From Gammaproteobacteria bacterium (GTDB lineage Bacteria > Pseudomonadota > Gammaproteobacteria > Eutrophobiales > Eutrophobiaceae): a stretch of DNA of 64,000 nt. Location of the stretch: assembly GCA_028279365.1 (NCBI GenBank), contig JANQNX010000013.1:186001-250000 (forward strand), in the 5' to 3' direction. Positions within the stretch are counted from its first letter, which is position 1; each line of letters starts with the position of its first letter. The notes beneath the pieces were generated by a model, which saw only the letters and a program-made list of their open reading frames with translations, had not been told where the DNA came from and did no database searches. The position numbers and the translations under genes were made by a program. Shown piece by piece: positions 53,904 to 64,000 of the stretch.

Positions 53904-56300
53904 ATGAAACGTATGCTGATCAACGCAACTCAGCCAGAAGAGGTGCGTGTCGCGCTTGTTGATGGTCAAAAACTCTATGATCTGGATATAGAGTCCGCAG
54001 CAAGAGAACAAAAAAAATCGAATATCTATAAAGGACGCGTCGTCCGTATCGAACCCAGCCTTGAGGCCGCTTTTGTTGATTACGGCTCTGAAAGGCATGG
54101 TTTTCTCCCATTCAAGGAAATATCCCGTACTCTTTTCAAACCTGAGGACAAAGATAAGCCTCGGAGTGGCAGACTCAGTATCAAAGATGCTATTGATGAA
54201 GGGCAGGAACTGATCATTCAGGTAGAAAAGGAAGAACGTGGTAACAAAGGCGCCGCATTAACGACGTTCGTCAGCCTGGCGGGTCGTTATCTTGTCTTAA
54301 TGCCTAACAATCCTCGTGCCGGTGGTGTTTCTCGTCAAATTGAAGGCAGCGATAGAAATGAAGCCCGTGATGCCATGAGTAGCCTGGAAATCCCAGAGGG
54401 AATGGGCTTGATTTTAAGAACAGCAGGCGTCGGCAAATCGCCCGAAGAATTACAATGGGATTTAAACTATTTGACGCAGCTTTGGGATGCGATCTCTAAG
54501 GCTGCCTCAGAACGCCCCTCACCTTTTCTGGTTTATCAGGAAAGTGAAGTCATTATTCGAGCCATCAGGGACTATCTCAGAAAAGATATCAACGAAATCT
54601 GGATTGATAATCCCGAGGTACACAAGCGTAGCTTTGATTTTATGACCCAGGTTATGCCGCATAACCTCGAGAAATTGAAGCTTTATAGCGATAGCGATCC
54701 ATTATTTACCCGTTATCAAATTGAAAACCAGATTGAGTCAGCGTTTTCACGAGAAGTCAGACTTCCCTCTGGCGGCGCTTTAATCATTGATCATACTGAA
54801 GCGCTAATTTCGATAGACATAAACTCAGCGCGCTCAACAGCAGGCAGTGATATTGAGGAAACTGCCCTAACGACAAATCTCGAGGCAGCGGAAGAAATCG
54901 CTCGACAGCTGCGCCTGCGTGATATCGGTGGACTGATCGTGATTGATTTTATCGATATGCTCAACTCCCGCAATCAACGCGAAGTGGAAAATGCAATGCG
55001 TGAACATTTGCGTATGGATCGTGCGCGCGTACAGGTTGGCAGAATATCACGCTTTGGTTTATTGGAGATGTCTCGTCAGCGATTACGACCCTCTTTAGGT
55101 GAGTCCAGCCATATTCCTTGCCCTCGTTGCGATGGTCAGGGAACGATTCGTGACGTTGAATCCCTGGCGCTATCTGTGCTTCGTATTATCGAAGAGGAAG
55201 CCATGAAGGACTCCACTGCCAAGGTCGTCATTCGTTTACCTGTTGAGGCAGCGACGTTCTTGCTAAATGAAAAGCGTGTCAACATTAGTGAAGTTCAACA
55301 TCGACATGATGTTGAGATCGTTATCTTGCCGGAGCCTGCCATGGTAACGCCACAGTATTCAGTGCAGCGTGTTCGCCTGTCCGATGCCAACCAGCAAGAA
55401 CATCAGAAATTGAGTTACCAAATTAAACCTGAAGAAAACTTGGATACTGACTCAGTCGTGACTTCGCAGAAACGCCCTGCAATTCAAAAACCGGCAGTAG
55501 AACAATTTGTCCCCGACTCACCGGTGCCAAAACTCAATGAAAATGCCAAACAAAAAGGCCTGATTTCGCGATTGTTTGGCAGCTTGTTTGGTGTACCCGA
55601 TAAGGAAACCGATACAGAAGAAAACGAGCAAAAGCAGCGCCCAAACAGGAAGTCATCTCGACAGGACGGCAAAAATAATCGAAACCGTAACCGGAACCGT
55701 AATCGCAATAGAAATAATCGTTCGGATGACAGGGATAATAACCGTCAATCTAATCGGAATCGTTCGTCGGGTCAGCAACGCCGTCGACAGTCCCGCAACG
55801 AAAATGACAAACCTTCCCAGGATAAGGAAGCCACGTCAGAAAATAATAACAAACGCAGTGGTTCTCGCCGTGGCCGCCGAGGTGGGCGTAGAAGAAACCA
55901 GGACAACAACCGAACAGCTTCTGAACAAACCGCATCTTCGAATGAAACCAATTCAGAGCAGCTTGCGGATAAAAGCAATGATGCAGCCCAAGCAGCACCC
56001 AAACAAGCACACTCTGCGCCTGACTCAACTCAGAATGTCGATAACAGATCGAACAATCGATCACCTGAAATTGGCAACAAAGCAGAACCGCAAGAGAGCA
56101 AAGATCTTAAACAGGTGAATACCGTAGAGACTGATGATGAGATAACACAGATCAATCCGAATACCCGTCGATCGAACTCGCAAGTTGAAAATCAAAACTC
56201 TGCTGTGAGTGTATCTGAGCCTGAGTCTTCACCTCAACCAAAACCGCAAACTGAAGTGAATCCGACTCAGCCAGAGCTGGAAAAACAGGAAACGCCCTGA
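53904..56300 (+). CDS. rne: Ribonuclease E
   Basis: The main endonuclease of mRNA decay and rRNA/tRNA processing. The 798 aa protein has the S1 domain (about 38-120), the 5' sensor and RNase H-like regions, catalytic Asp305 (SIDINSAR) and Asp348 (IVIDFIDM), and the zinc link CPRCDGQG (Cys406, Cys409). After about residue 510 it becomes a disordered scaffold. A membrane-targeting-like helix ([12 protein letters not shown] near 555) is followed by Arg/Asn repeats (NRNRNRNRN) and [14 protein letters not shown], which bind RNA, then a Gln/Asn/Ser-rich tail. It is shorter than the E. coli protein (1061 aa). The stop is 1 nt from the convergent prfC stop. Confidence 0.97.
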   Translation: MKRMLINATQPEEVRVALVDGQKLYDLDIESAAREQKKSNIYKGRVVRIEPSLEAAFVDYGSERHGFLPFKEISRTLFKPEDKDKPRSGRLSIKDAIDEGQELIIQVEKEERGNKGAALTTFVSLAGRYLVLMPNNPRAGGVSRQIEGSDRNEARDAMSSLEIPEGMGLILRTAGVGKSPEELQWDLNYLTQLWDAISKAASERPSPFLVYQESEVIIRAIRDYLRKDINEIWIDNPEVHKRSFDFMTQVMPHNLEKLKLYSDSDPLFTRYQIENQIESAFSREVRLPSGGALIIDHTEALISIDINSARSTAGSDIEETALTTNLEAAEEIARQLRLRDIGGLIVIDFIDMLNSRNQREVENAMREHLRMDRARVQVGRISRFGLLEMSRQRLRPSLGESSHIPCPRCDGQGTIRDVESLALSVLRIIEEEAMKDSTAKVVIRLPVEAATFLLNEKRVNISEVQHRHDVEIVILPEPAMVTPQYSVQRVRLSDANQQEHQKLSYQIKPEENLDTDSVVTSQKRPAIQKPAVEQFVPDSPVPKLNENAKQKGLISRLFGSLFGVPDKETDTEENEQKQRPNRKSSRQDGKNNRNRNRNRNRNRNNRSDDRDNNRQSNRNRSSGQQRRRQSRNENDKPSQDKEATSENNNKRSGSRRGRRGGRRRNQDNNRTASEQTASSNETNSEQLADKSNDAAQAAPKQAHSAPDSTQNVDNRSNNRSPEIGNKAEPQESKDLKQVNTVETDDEITQINPNTRRSNSQVENQNSAVSVSEPESSPQPKPQTEVNPTQPELEKQETP

Positions 56301-56301
56301 A

Positions 56302-57876
56302 CTAGTGTTCTCTTGTGGCGTGAAAAGTAATATCCGGCCAACGCTCTATCGTTAAATTCATATTTACCATTGATGGTGCGAGATAGGTCAAATGCTCTCC
56401 ACCATCAATGGCAATATTCTCGGATTGTTTTTTTCTAAACTCGGCCAACTGCTTCTCGTCATCGCATGCGATCCATCTTGCTGCCATCACTGGTATAGCA
56501 TCATAAGCACATTCAACGCCGTATTCTTCCTTCAGCCGCCAGGCAACCACATCGAATTGCAATATACCGACGGCGCCAAGAATTAATTCATTGCTGTTGA
56601 TGGGTCGAAATACCTGTGTCGCGCCCTCCTCCCCTAATTGAATCAAGCCTTTTTGCAAGGCTTTCATCTTTAACGGGTCTTTTAGTTGCACGCGTCGAAA
56701 TAATTCCGGCGCAAAATGTGGGATACCCGTGTAATTTAGTGACTCACCTTGGGTAAAGGTATCGCCTACCTGAATCGTCCCATGATTATGTAAGCCAATG
56801 ACATCTCCAGACCAGGCATCTTCTGCCTGTTCTCTGGTTCCAGCCATAAATGTTAGTGCGTTAGAGATTTGCACATCGCGACCCAGTCGAACATGTCGCA
56901 TTTTCATGCCGCGCTCATATTTGCCGGAACAGATTCGGAAAAAGGCAATCCGATCACGATGGGATGGATCCATGTTTGCCTGAATTTTAAACACGAAACC
57001 ACTCAGTTTTTCCTCATCAGGCTCAACACTTCTTTCTTTAGTGATACGAGATAATGGTGATGGCGCATATTGGACCAGGCAGTTTAAAAATTCTTCAACA
57101 CCAAAGTTTTGCAAGGCCGTACCAAAAAACACAGGACTTAATTGGCTTTTTAAAAAGGATGGTTTATCGAAATCTTCATACACACCTTTAATTAATTCGA
57201 TTTCTTCTACAAGAGTGCCGTATTGTTCTGTCAGTGCCGCTTTCGCTTCATCTGTTTCCAATCCATGAATAACCTTGCTATGTAATTGTTCATTGTTTTT
57301 TTCATAGAGACGGATTGAATCATCAATCAAGTTATAAATACCTTTAAGGCGAGTACCCATGCCTATGGGCCAGGTGAAAGGCACACAAGTGATACCGAGT
57401 TCGGTTTCTATTTCATCAAGCAAGTCGATGGGTTCTTTACCCTCCCTGTCCAGTTTATTGATAAAAGTAATGATTGGCGTATCTCGTAATCGACAAACCT
57501 CCATTAACTTTTTGGTTCTTTCCTCTACGCCTTTTGCCACGTCGATAACCATCATCGCTGAATCAACCGCTGTCAGCGTGCGATAAGTGTCCTCAGAAAA
57601 GTCAGCGTGCCCAGGCGTATCGAGTAAATTGACAATATGGTCGTTATATTCAAACTGCATAACAGAACTGGTAACCGATATGCCTCGTTCTTTTTCCATT
57701 TGCATCCAGTCTGAGGTAGCGTGTCTGGTTGATTTTCTTGCTTTTACCGTGCCTGCCATTTGTATGGCACCACCATAAAGCAATAATTGTTCAGTGACCG
57801 TGGTCTTACCCGCATCAGGATGGGAGATGATGGCGAAAGTCCGCCTTTTAGCAGTTTGTTTAAGCTGTTCAGACAT
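56302..57876 (-). CDS. prfC: Peptide chain release factor 3
   Basis: A GTPase that removes RF1/RF2 from ribosomes after termination. The 524 aa protein has G1 [16 protein letters not shown], switch region [11 protein letters not shown]3 [16 protein letters not shown]4 [10 protein letters not shown], and the RF3-specific start [14 protein letters not shown] with the [14 protein letters not shown] segment. Length equals the family (about 526-529). It begins 5 nt after pdxJ and may be the last gene of the lepA-pdxJ operon. Confidence 0.97.
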   Translation of the reverse strand: MSEQLKQTAKRRTFAIISHPDAGKTTVTEQLLLYGGAIQMAGTVKARKSTRHATSDWMQMEKERGISVTSSVMQFEYNDHIVNLLDTPGHADFSEDTYRTLTAVDSAMMVIDVAKGVEERTKKLMEVCRLRDTPIITFINKLDREGKEPIDLLDEIETELGITCVPFTWPIGMGTRLKGIYNLIDDSIRLYEKNNEQLHSKVIHGLETDEAKAALTEQYGTLVEEIELIKGVYEDFDKPSFLKSQLSPVFFGTALQNFGVEEFLNCLVQYAPSPLSRITKERSVEPDEEKLSGFVFKIQANMDPSHRDRIAFFRICSGKYERGMKMRHVRLGRDVQISNALTFMAGTREQAEDAWSGDVIGLHNHGTIQVGDTFTQGESLNYTGIPHFAPELFRRVQLKDPLKMKALQKGLIQLGEEGATQVFRPINSNELILGAVGILQFDVVAWRLKEEYGVECAYDAIPVMAARWIACDDEKQLAEFRKKQSENIAIDGGEHLTYLAPSMVNMNLTIERWPDITFHATREH

Positions 57877-57881
57877 GCGTA

Positions 57882-58604
57882 TTAATCATTCGAGGAGGTA
57901 ATTTGTTCTCGCATTTCCCTGACGGCTTCTGCCAGGCCAATCATGACTGCACGGGCAACAATACTATGTCCGATATTGAGCTCGACTATGCCGGGGATTG
58001 CAGCGATATCAGTAACATTATCCAGAGTCAGGCCATGTCCGGCATGAACACGCAGGCCTTGTTGTTTTGCAAACGCGACACTTTCTATGATTTTGTTTTT
58101 CTCATATTCGATTTCATCGTTAGTCTCGGCGTCAGCATAATGCCCGGTATGTATCTCAATACAAGGCGCGCCAGTCATTCTTGCCGCCTCGATCTGTTCT
58201 TTATCGGCGTCTATGAATAACGAGACCTGAATGCCTGCCGAAGCTAGTCGCTTACACGCCTGTTTGATATTTTCAATATCTGCAGCGACATTCAACCCAC
58301 CTTCGGTTGTTAACTCCTGTCTTTTTTCAGGTACAAAACAGCAATAATCCGGCTTCAGTTGCTCTGCAAATGTGATCATCTCATCTGTGACTGCGATTTC
58401 AAGATTAAGCGGAATACTTAATTGATTGGCGATATTTTCAACATCAAATTGCTGGATATGTCTTTTATCTTCTCTTAGATGCACTGTGATTGAATCCGCC
58501 CCCGCTTCAGCAGAGACTCTGGCTGCTTCCAACGGGTCGGGATAAGTCGTGCCGCGTACCTGTCTCAGCGTCGCAACATGATCAATATTCACACCTAGTA
58601 ACAT
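57882..58604 (-). CDS. pdxJ: Pyridoxine 5'-phosphate synthase
   Basis: Closes the ring of vitamin B6 in the DXP-dependent pathway. The 240 aa TIM barrel begins [23 protein letters not shown], with [43 protein letters not shown] and [12 protein letters not shown]. All the expected catalytic His/Glu/Lys/Arg positions appear present. It follows recO, as in E. coli (where acpS comes next; here prfC does). Confidence 0.98.
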   Translation of the reverse strand: MLLGVNIDHVATLRQVRGTTYPDPLEAARVSAEAGADSITVHLREDKRHIQQFDVENIANQLSIPLNLEIAVTDEMITFAEQLKPDYCCFVPEKRQELTTEGGLNVAADIENIKQACKRLASAGIQVSLFIDADKEQIEAARMTGAPCIEIHTGHYADAETNDEIEYEKNKIIESVAFAKQQGLRVHAGHGLTLDNVTDIAAIPGIVELNIGHSIVARAVMIGLAEAVREMREQITSSND

Positions 58605-58634
58605 GGCAATTATGATTAACGATTGGTAAAAAGA

Positions 58635-59369
58635 TTAAAGATTGGCGCCGACTTTTATATAAGCGCCATAGAGTTCTCTGCTTGCCAATTTCTTATCTCC
58701 GAGATGATTCGACAGTATGTTTCTCAGAAGTTGTTTGGCTTCATTAATATTTTTAGGATCTTGCAATTGTTCTGACTCAAGTTCAAGCAGAGTTTTACCC
58801 ATGATTGTCTGTGAAGCATGGCTCTTATTTTTCTGTGTGCTTATTGTTGGGCCATTGTCGTACTCATAACAATACTGTTGATCAGGGTTTATTGGTTCGC
58901 CTGACGAGGTATCCACGTCCAATACCAACCCATAGCCAAGCGACTGCAGCAAAGACTTTTCAAAATAGCGTAACACCAACTGTTCTTGCTGGTTCTCGTT
59001 TAAGGCAAGCAAGGTGTCTTGGTATGAATCATATAACTCAGGATGTGCTTCATGCTTATGCAGTAAATGGATGACAAGTTCATTCATATAAAAGCCAGAT
59101 AACAGTTGCTGTGGTCTCAAGCTAATTAACATTTTATCCATTTCTATATCCGTCAGCGTAAACAACTCGGTTTTAGCCGTCCATGACAATAGGTACGGTT
59201 GATAAAGATTAAATCCAAGATGTTGTTGCTTTTTATTTTTACGCGCACCTTTTGCTATCAGATTAACCCTGCCGTGTTCACGAGAAAACACATCTAAAAT
59301 CAAACTGGATTCAGAATATTGACGATGATGAAGGATATATGATTGGGTTAATGCAACTTTTTTCAGCAT
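58635..59369 (-). CDS. recO: DNA repair protein RecO
   Basis: RecO anneals single strands and helps RecR load RecA. The ATG at 59369 (MLKKVALTQSYILHHRQYSE) gives 244 aa and follows the era stop by 2 nt. An in-frame ATG at 59420 lies inside era and adds unrelated residues. Features: N-terminal OB fold (SLILDVFSREHGRVNLIAKGARK), YQPYLLSWTAKTELFTL, and a helical C-terminal part with YFEKSLLQSLGYGL. The zinc-cysteine set of some RecO proteins is absent, as in E. coli. Confidence 0.94.
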   Translation of the reverse strand: MLKKVALTQSYILHHRQYSESSLILDVFSREHGRVNLIAKGARKNKKQQHLGFNLYQPYLLSWTAKTELFTLTDIEMDKMLISLRPQQLLSGFYMNELVIHLLHKHEAHPELYDSYQDTLLALNENQQEQLVLRYFEKSLLQSLGYGLVLDVDTSSGEPINPDQQYCYEYDNGPTISTQKNKSHASQTIMGKTLLELESEQLQDPKNINEAKQLLRNILSNHLGDKKLASRELYGAYIKVGANL

Positions 59370-59371
59370 AG

Positions 59372-60265
59372 TCAGATATCGTAGCCAAATAGCTTCAGGG
59401 CCTGATGTGAATCCGTCCACTTCTGTTTTACTTTTACCCAGGTCTTTAAATTAACTTTCTTGTTAAACAGCTTTTCCATATCCAAACGTGCAGATTTCCC
59501 TGCTGCTTTTAATACTTCCCCATTTTTACCGATAACAATCGATTTCTGCCCATTTTTCTCTACCCATATACACGCATGGATATGATAAATCTCCTTTTCC
59601 AGTTTGAATTCATCAATAGTAATGGTTAATCGGTAGGGCAACTCGTCGCCGAGTCGGTTCATTAATTTTTCGCGAAGAAACTCTGCTGCGAAAAAACGTT
59701 CATTCTTATCAGTAACGATATCATCAGGGTATAAAGCAGGGCCCTCAGGCAAGGATTGATAAATGGTATTTTTTAGCGCCTGCATGCCATCACCAGTCTT
59801 GACTGATACAGGCAAGAGACCATTAGCACTAAGTTTGTTTTTTATGGAATCAATAAACGGAAGCAAGGCCTGTTTATTTGCTATGTTATCTATTTTATTA
59901 ATAACAAAATAAATATGATCAGATTTTGCTTGGGTCACTATCCGAAGTACGTTTTCATCATATTCATTCCATTGCATTGCTTCGAGAACAAACAAGATAA
60001 TATCTGTATCAATAACTGATTGGCTCACTTGTTTATTCATCAAGCGGTTTAACGCAAGTTTAGGGTTAAGTTGTAATCCAGGGGTGTCAACGTAGACAGC
60101 TTGCACGCCAGCCTCATTGCTAATCCCAAGTATTTGATGTCGTGTTGTTTGTGGTTTGCGAGATACAATGCTGATTTTTTCATCAACAAGCTGATTCAAT
60201 AAGCTGGATTTGCCCACATTGGGCCTGCCAACAATACTGACGTAGCCACATCGGATAATATCCAT
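59372..60265 (-). CDS. era: GTPase Era
   Basis: An essential GTPase that binds the 3' end of 16S rRNA during 30S maturation. The 297 aa protein has G1 GRPNVGKS (13-20), G2 TRHQILGI, G3 DTPGLQ, G4 NKIDN, and a C-terminal KH domain (EIYHIHACIWVEKNGQKSIV, IGKNGEVLKAAGKSARLDME). Its ATG shares one base with the rnc stop (TGATG), so rnc and era are translationally coupled. Confidence 0.98.
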   Translation of the reverse strand: MDIIRCGYVSIVGRPNVGKSSLLNQLVDEKISIVSRKPQTTRHQILGISNEAGVQAVYVDTPGLQLNPKLALNRLMNKQVSQSVIDTDIILFVLEAMQWNEYDENVLRIVTQAKSDHIYFVINKIDNIANKQALLPFIDSIKNKLSANGLLPVSVKTGDGMQALKNTIYQSLPEGPALYPDDIVTDKNERFFAAEFLREKLMNRLGDELPYRLTITIDEFKLEKEIYHIHACIWVEKNGQKSIVIGKNGEVLKAAGKSARLDMEKLFNKKVNLKTWVKVKQKWTDSHQALKLFGYDI

Positions 60266-60873
60266 CAGCTGTTTAGCAATTGAAGTGCATCAAGAGCAAG
60301 TTGCGCTGCCGCCTGCTCTGCATTTTTTTTGCTTTGCCCTGTTGCAATGAATTCCTTGTCGATGTCTTTTATTAAACAGGCGACTTTAAATTCAGGACAG
60401 TGTGATTTACCCGTTTCACTAAGTAATTCATAAACGGGCTTGTCTCTTTGTTTTGATTGCAAGAATTCCTGTAACATGGTTTTGGCATCTTTTTTTACAT
60501 CAGCCAGCGTCAGCGAATTCAGGTGCTCTTGATAAAGGTTTTGAATGTAGCCACGACATGTTGCAATGTCAGAATCAAGATAGACGGCACCAATGATGGC
60601 TTCGAGCGTATTAGCCAGGATCGATTTTCTGCGCCAGCCACCACTTTTGAGTTCACCGGGACCTAGAATTAATAATTCCTGAATTTGCTGCTCGTTAGCG
60701 ATCTGAGCAAGTTTCTCACCTTTTACTAAAGAAGCTCTTAATCGGCTTAACTGCCCCTCGTCGGCATCTGGAAATTGGGAAAATAAAATATCTGCTATCA
60801 CGTAGCCGAGAATCGCATCACCAAGGTATTCAAGACGTTCGTTGTTATGATCACCTATACTTCGATGCGTCAA
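60265..60873 (-). CDS. rnc: Ribonuclease III (true N-terminus lies upstream of the first ordinary start codon)
   Basis: Cleaves double-stranded RNA in rRNA and mRNA processing. Catalytic domain: THRSIGDHNNERLEYLGDAIL, FPDADEGQLSRLRASLVKG, LGPGELKSGGWRRKSILANTLEA, then a dsRNA-binding domain (about 125-200, KKNAEQAAAQLAL). The listed start is TTG at 60873, the first ordinary start codon. However, the in-frame codons upstream (60876-60909) encode YSFNNETLLRQA, which matches the conserved RNase III N-terminus (E. coli YTFNHQELLQQA before LTHRS). Translation must begin further up, at ATA (60927 or 60921) or CTG (60918), behind GGGAGG at 60937-60942. The residue matching E. coli Asp114 is Asn (residue 88 from TTG). 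Confidence 0.93.
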   Translation of the reverse strand: MTHRSIGDHNNERLEYLGDAILGYVIADILFSQFPDADEGQLSRLRASLVKGEKLAQIANEQQIQELLILGPGELKSGGWRRKSILANTLEAIIGAVYLDSDIATCRGYIQNLYQEHLNSLTLADVKKDAKTMLQEFLQSKQRDKPVYELLSETGKSHCPEFKVACLIKDIDKEFIATGQSKKNAEQAAAQLALDALQLLNS

Positions 60874-60929
60874 TGCCTGACGCAGAAGTGTCTCATTGTT
60901 AAAACTGTAATGAGGCAGTATAGTTATTA

Positions 60930-61328
60930 CTACTTTCCTCCCGGAATTTCCATGGTCTCATCGGTCTTTACCGTCAGAAAAATATTCTTGAACAGTTTGT
61001 TTGAATTCTCATACTGGACATGCAGGTACTTCTTTTTGCCATCCTTGGATTTTTTTAAATTTACATGGTCTTTGACATTGTCACCATTAAAATAATAGAC
61101 GCTATTTAAACCGGCACTCTTGAGAAATAGTTTACGTATATCTTTAATGGTTTTTCGTTTTTCTGCGGGCTGATTCAAGACAGACTCCATTGAACTTTTC
61201 ACACCAAGATATTCGTTATATAAAGGAAATAGTCTGAGACCAAATGTTAAAAAGCAAGCAAATATACCTATCATTATAATGATACTGATTATAGTTATGC
61301 CTGTTTGTTTTTTTCTAAAGTTTCTCAT
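60930..61328 (-). CDS. DUF4845 family membrane protein
   Basis: A 132 aa protein with one N-terminal membrane helix (about 8-32, KKQTGITIISIIIMIGIFAC), preceded by the basic RxxG start that superficially resembles a prepilin leader. A short periplasmic or cytoplasmic beta-rich domain follows. DUF4845 proteins sit between lepB and rnc in many gammaproteobacteria. Their function is unknown. The GGAGGA codons for Gly-Gly at its end double as the ribosome-binding site for rnc. Confidence 0.9.
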   Translation of the reverse strand: MRNFRKKQTGITIISIIIMIGIFACFLTFGLRLFPLYNEYLGVKSSMESVLNQPAEKRKTIKDIRKLFLKSAGLNSVYYFNGDNVKDHVNLKKSKDGKKKYLHVQYENSNKLFKNIFLTVKTDETMEIPGGK

Positions 61329-61355
61329 ATTTTCCTCTCTTTCAAGATGTCTCCA

Positions 61356-62171
61356 TCATTGCAGCATAGTGCCAATTCTACCGAAATCAATAATCCCGCT
61401 ATTCTTTCCATCCCAATTCATCCAAATCATAAAAGCCTTCCCCATCAGGTTGGAATCGGGTACGAACCCCCAAAACCGACTATCCTTACTATTATCTCTG
61501 TTATCGCCCAAGACGAAATAATGCCCATCCGGTACAATCGCCGTGACGTTTTGGGACATGCGTTCATCGTCGACCAATATGTCATGAGTTACCTCTTCGG
61601 GCAATAATTCGCTTCTTAATGATATACCATCCATGGAGATTCCTGCACCGCGGGCGTGATAACGACCATTATCGACTTGTTCTACTCTTTCTCCGTTGAC
61701 ATAAAGTATTTTATCCTTGTATTCGATCTTATCCCCGGGCACACCGACTATGCGCTTGATAAAGGGAATTGACGGATCTTCAGGATAACGAAAAACCACA
61801 ATATCGCCGCGTGCAGGCGTCTCATTTTCAATAAATTTAGTGTGTAAAACGGGTAATCTCAGGCCATATTCAAATTTGTTCACCAGGATGAAATCGCCAA
61901 TTAATAAGGTCGGCATCATCGAAGCGGACGGTATTTTAAAAGGTTCGACAATAAATGAGCGCAGAATTAACACGATCAAAAATACTGGAAAAAATGATTT
62001 TGCATATTCAACAACGAGTGGAAGTTTTAATTCTTGCTCGGTGTTGGTCGTGTCTGCTTCTGAAATATCCTCGACACTTGCGGTTTTTTTGAAGAACAAA
62101 CTATGGCATAGCCAAATCATGCCGCTAGAAAAAGTTAAAAATACCAGCAGTGCTGAAAAATCAAAATTCAT
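61356..62171 (-). CDS. lepB: Signal peptidase I
   Basis: Cleaves signal peptides of secreted proteins at the outer face of the inner membrane. The 271 aa protein has two membrane helices (about 5-27 and 60-75), the nucleophile Ser84 in [10 protein letters not shown], general-base Lys139 in [13 protein letters not shown], and the boxes GDIVVFRYP and [20 protein letters not shown]. The start overlaps lepA by 4 nt. Confidence 0.97.
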   Translation of the reverse strand: MNFDFSALLVFLTFSSGMIWLCHSLFFKKTASVEDISEADTTNTEQELKLPLVVEYAKSFFPVFLIVLILRSFIVEPFKIPSASMMPTLLIGDFILVNKFEYGLRLPVLHTKFIENETPARGDIVVFRYPEDPSIPFIKRIVGVPGDKIEYKDKILYVNGERVEQVDNGRYHARGAGISMDGISLRSELLPEEVTHDILVDDERMSQNVTAIVPDGHYFVLGDNRDNSKDSRFWGFVPDSNLMGKAFMIWMNWDGKNSGIIDFGRIGTMLQ

Positions 62172-63967
62172 TTATCTTTCCCTACGTGCAAGATAGCCAT
62201 GAAGGCCTCTTGAGGAATCTCAACAGAGCCAAACTGTTTCATGCGCTTTTTCCCGGCTTTTTGCTTTTCCAGTAATTTTCTTTTTCTTGAAATATCCCCA
62301 CCATAACATTTGGCCGTGACGTTTTTGCGCATAGCCTTGACCGTCTGTCTGGCAAGTATTTTTGAACCAATGGCAGCCTGAATAGCGACTTCGTACATTT
62401 GTCTTGGAATAAATTCCTTAATCTTCTCCGTTAATTCACGCCCTCTGATCTGGGCCAGGTCGTGATGGGCAATACAGGATAAGGCATCGACTCGTTCGTT
62501 ATTGATTAATATATCCAGTTTGACCAATTTGGCTGCTTCAAAATGACTAAAGCTATAATCAAAAGAGGCGTAGCCACGACTTACAGACTTTAGCCGATCA
62601 AAAAAATCAAGCACCACCTCGCTCATCGGCATCGCGAAAGATAGGGAAATTTGTTTTCCAAGATATTGAAGTTTCTTCTGCACGCCACGCTTTTCAATGC
62701 ATAGGGTGATGACGTTACCCAGATAATCCTGCGGAACAAGGATATCGGCAACGATTATTGGCTCACGAATCTCCTGAATTTTATTCGGCGCAGGTAATTT
62801 TGCCGGGTTATCGATACTAATAATCTCATCATTGGTCGTTAGCACTTCGTATATCACCGTGGGCGCAGTGGTGATAAGTGATAGGTTGTATTCGCGTTCG
62901 AGCCGCTCCTGAATGATTTCCATATGCAACATACCGAGAAATCCACAGCGAAAACCAAAGCCCAGTGCTTGTGAGGTTTCGGGTTCATAATGCAAGGCTG
63001 CATCATTTAACCTGAGTTTTCCTAATGCCTCACGAAATGATTCATAATCACCGGAATCAACCGGAAACAGCCCGGAAAAAACTTTTGGGTTTATTTTTTG
63101 AAATCCTGGTAAGGGTTCTTTTGCCGGACTATCGGTTAGCGTCAACGTATCACCGACAGGCGCGCCATCAATATCTTTAATTCCCGCAACAACGTAACCA
63201 ACTTCACCGGTTTTTAATTGCTCTTGCGGTGTGCGTTTAGGCGTAAAGATACCAACCTGGTCGACCAAAAAATCACGCCCGGTCGACATGATCTTGATCT
63301 TCTTTCCGACCTCAAGCTGTCCATCGATAATTCTTACCAGTGATACCACGCCAAGATAATTATCAAACCACGAATCAATGATCAGAGCTTTGAGTTGTTT
63401 ATCCGGCGAACCATTTGGGGGCGGTATTTTTTTTACCAGTTCTTCCAATAGGTCTTCGACACCCAGGCCAGATTTGGCACTGACACGCAAGGCATGCTCG
63501 GCATCCAGTCCGATAATTTCCTCGATTTCATTGATGACTCTGTCCGGCTCGGCTGAAGGCAAATCAATTTTATTCAGCACTGGTAATACTTCGAGGTCAT
63601 TTGAAATAGCGGTAAAACAATTTGCCACACTCTGCGCTTCAACGCCTTGCGCCGCATCGACAATGAGCAAGGCACCTTCACAAGCGGATAAAGATCTCGA
63701 TACCTCATAGCTGAAGTCAACATGGCCTGGCGTGTCAATAATATTTAACTGGTAGATATTGCCGTCTTTGGCATTGAAATTAAGCGTCACACTTTGAGAT
63801 TTGATGGTGATGCCACGCTCACGCTCGATATCCATCGAATCAAGCACTTGTTCAGCCATCTCACGCTCTGTTAAAGCACCGCACTGCTGAATAAAACGAT
63901 CTGCTAACGTCGACTTGCCATGATCAATATGCGCAATGATGGAAAAATTTCTGATTAAATCCTGCAT
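62168..63967 (-). CDS. lepA: Elongation factor 4 (LepA)
   Basis: A ribosomal GTPase (EF4) that acts in translation initiation or back-translocation under stress. The 599 aa protein has G1 [14 protein letters not shown], switch region [12 protein letters not shown]3 [16 protein letters not shown]4 [10 protein letters not shown], and the LepA-specific C-terminal domain ([32 protein letters not shown]). Full length. It is the first gene of the lepA-lepB-DUF4845-rnc-era-recO-pdxJ-prfC run; only 33 bp upstream are in the window, so its promoter is not seen. Confidence 0.98.
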   Translation of the reverse strand: MQDLIRNFSIIAHIDHGKSTLADRFIQQCGALTEREMAEQVLDSMDIERERGITIKSQSVTLNFNAKDGNIYQLNIIDTPGHVDFSYEVSRSLSACEGALLIVDAAQGVEAQSVANCFTAISNDLEVLPVLNKIDLPSAEPDRVINEIEEIIGLDAEHALRVSAKSGLGVEDLLEELVKKIPPPNGSPDKQLKALIIDSWFDNYLGVVSLVRIIDGQLEVGKKIKIMSTGRDFLVDQVGIFTPKRTPQEQLKTGEVGYVVAGIKDIDGAPVGDTLTLTDSPAKEPLPGFQKINPKVFSGLFPVDSGDYESFREALGKLRLNDAALHYEPETSQALGFGFRCGFLGMLHMEIIQERLEREYNLSLITTAPTVIYEVLTTNDEIISIDNPAKLPAPNKIQEIREPIIVADILVPQDYLGNVITLCIEKRGVQKKLQYLGKQISLSFAMPMSEVVLDFFDRLKSVSRGYASFDYSFSHFEAAKLVKLDILINNERVDALSCIAHHDLAQIRGRELTEKIKEFIPRQMYEVAIQAAIGSKILARQTVKAMRKNVTAKCYGGDISRKRKLLEKQKAGKKRMKQFGSVEIPQEAFMAILHVGKDK

Positions 63968-64000
63968 TATGAGTAGGAATCGTAAATATCTTGGCTAAAC

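Noticed and set aside
55576-56118. 180-codon plus-strand frame inside the 3' half of rne
   Set aside because: It arises from the repetitive Arg/Asn-rich scaffold region in another frame; rne itself continues to a normal stop with a typical RNase E tail.

Overview
This window is chromosomal DNA from a gammaproteobacterium. GC is moderate to low, in the low-to-mid 40s by eye. Four conserved gene blocks support the assignment: ftsK-lolA-rarA-crcB-serS; uvrC-pgsA followed by tRNA-Gly, tRNA-Cys and tRNA-Leu; rne/rluC-sppA-maf-yceD-rpmF-plsX-fabHDG-acpP-fabF-pabC-mltG-tmk-holB-pilZ-tatD; and lepA-lepB-DUF4845-rnc-era-recO-pdxJ. All follow the order known from Escherichia and Pseudomonas relatives. 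I cannot name the genus. The three bifunctional c-di-GMP proteins, a bacteriophytochrome, proton-translocating transhydrogenase and a PilZ protein suggest a free-living, environment-sensing bacterium.

Layout. 1-6.6 kb (+): truncated ftsK, lolA, rarA, crcB, serS and an orphan PrpF-family isomerase. 6.6-10.8 kb (-): pntA-pntB followed by a very small Pmp3/YqaE membrane protein (54 codons), then a BI-1/YccA protein with its own terminator. 10.9-12.85 kb: a tRNA-Ser(UGA) locus with integration scars. It has a broken tRNA-Ser copy carrying an array of perfect hairpins, the intact tRNA, and a 1.65 kb AT-rich mini-island (one membrane protein, one HNH-like zinc-finger protein). The island is closed on its right by a second copy of the tRNA 3' end. 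12.86-19.7 kb: heme oxygenase plus bacteriophytochrome kinase (-), divergent from an ammonium transporter fused to PAS-PAS-GGDEF-EAL (+). 19.7-23.9 kb (+): family 5 uracil-DNA glycosylase, uvrC, pgsA and the tRNA-Gly ... tRNA-Cys-tRNA-Leu group, with a membrane protein gene wedged between. 23.9-40 kb: an accessory or sensory stretch holding a phage-type poly-gamma-glutamate hydrolase, an S9 peptidase, two more GGDEF-EAL proteins, a CheB-CheR-histidine kinase fusion, a radical SAM protein, an AsmA protein, a small secreted protein and a class V aminotransferase. 40-53.5 kb (mostly -): the fatty-acid/cell-envelope supercluster. 53.5-64 kb: rne with a long leader (+), then prfC, pdxJ, recO, era, rnc, DUF4845, lepB and lepA (-).

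How the genes fit together. The housekeeping blocks cover DNA segregation and repair, fatty-acid and phospholipid synthesis, RNA processing and protein export. Between them lie sensory proteins whose inputs look like light (phytochrome), ammonium (Amt fusion) and small periplasmic ligands (dCache), mostly with c-di-GMP as output.

The most unusual items are the tRNA-Ser mini-island with its two-gene cassette, the hairpin array inside the broken tRNA copy, the Amt-GGDEF-EAL fusion, the lack of any ordinary start codon for full-length RNase III, and the nearly leaderless yceD promoter. No CRISPR array, insertion sequence or rRNA was seen.
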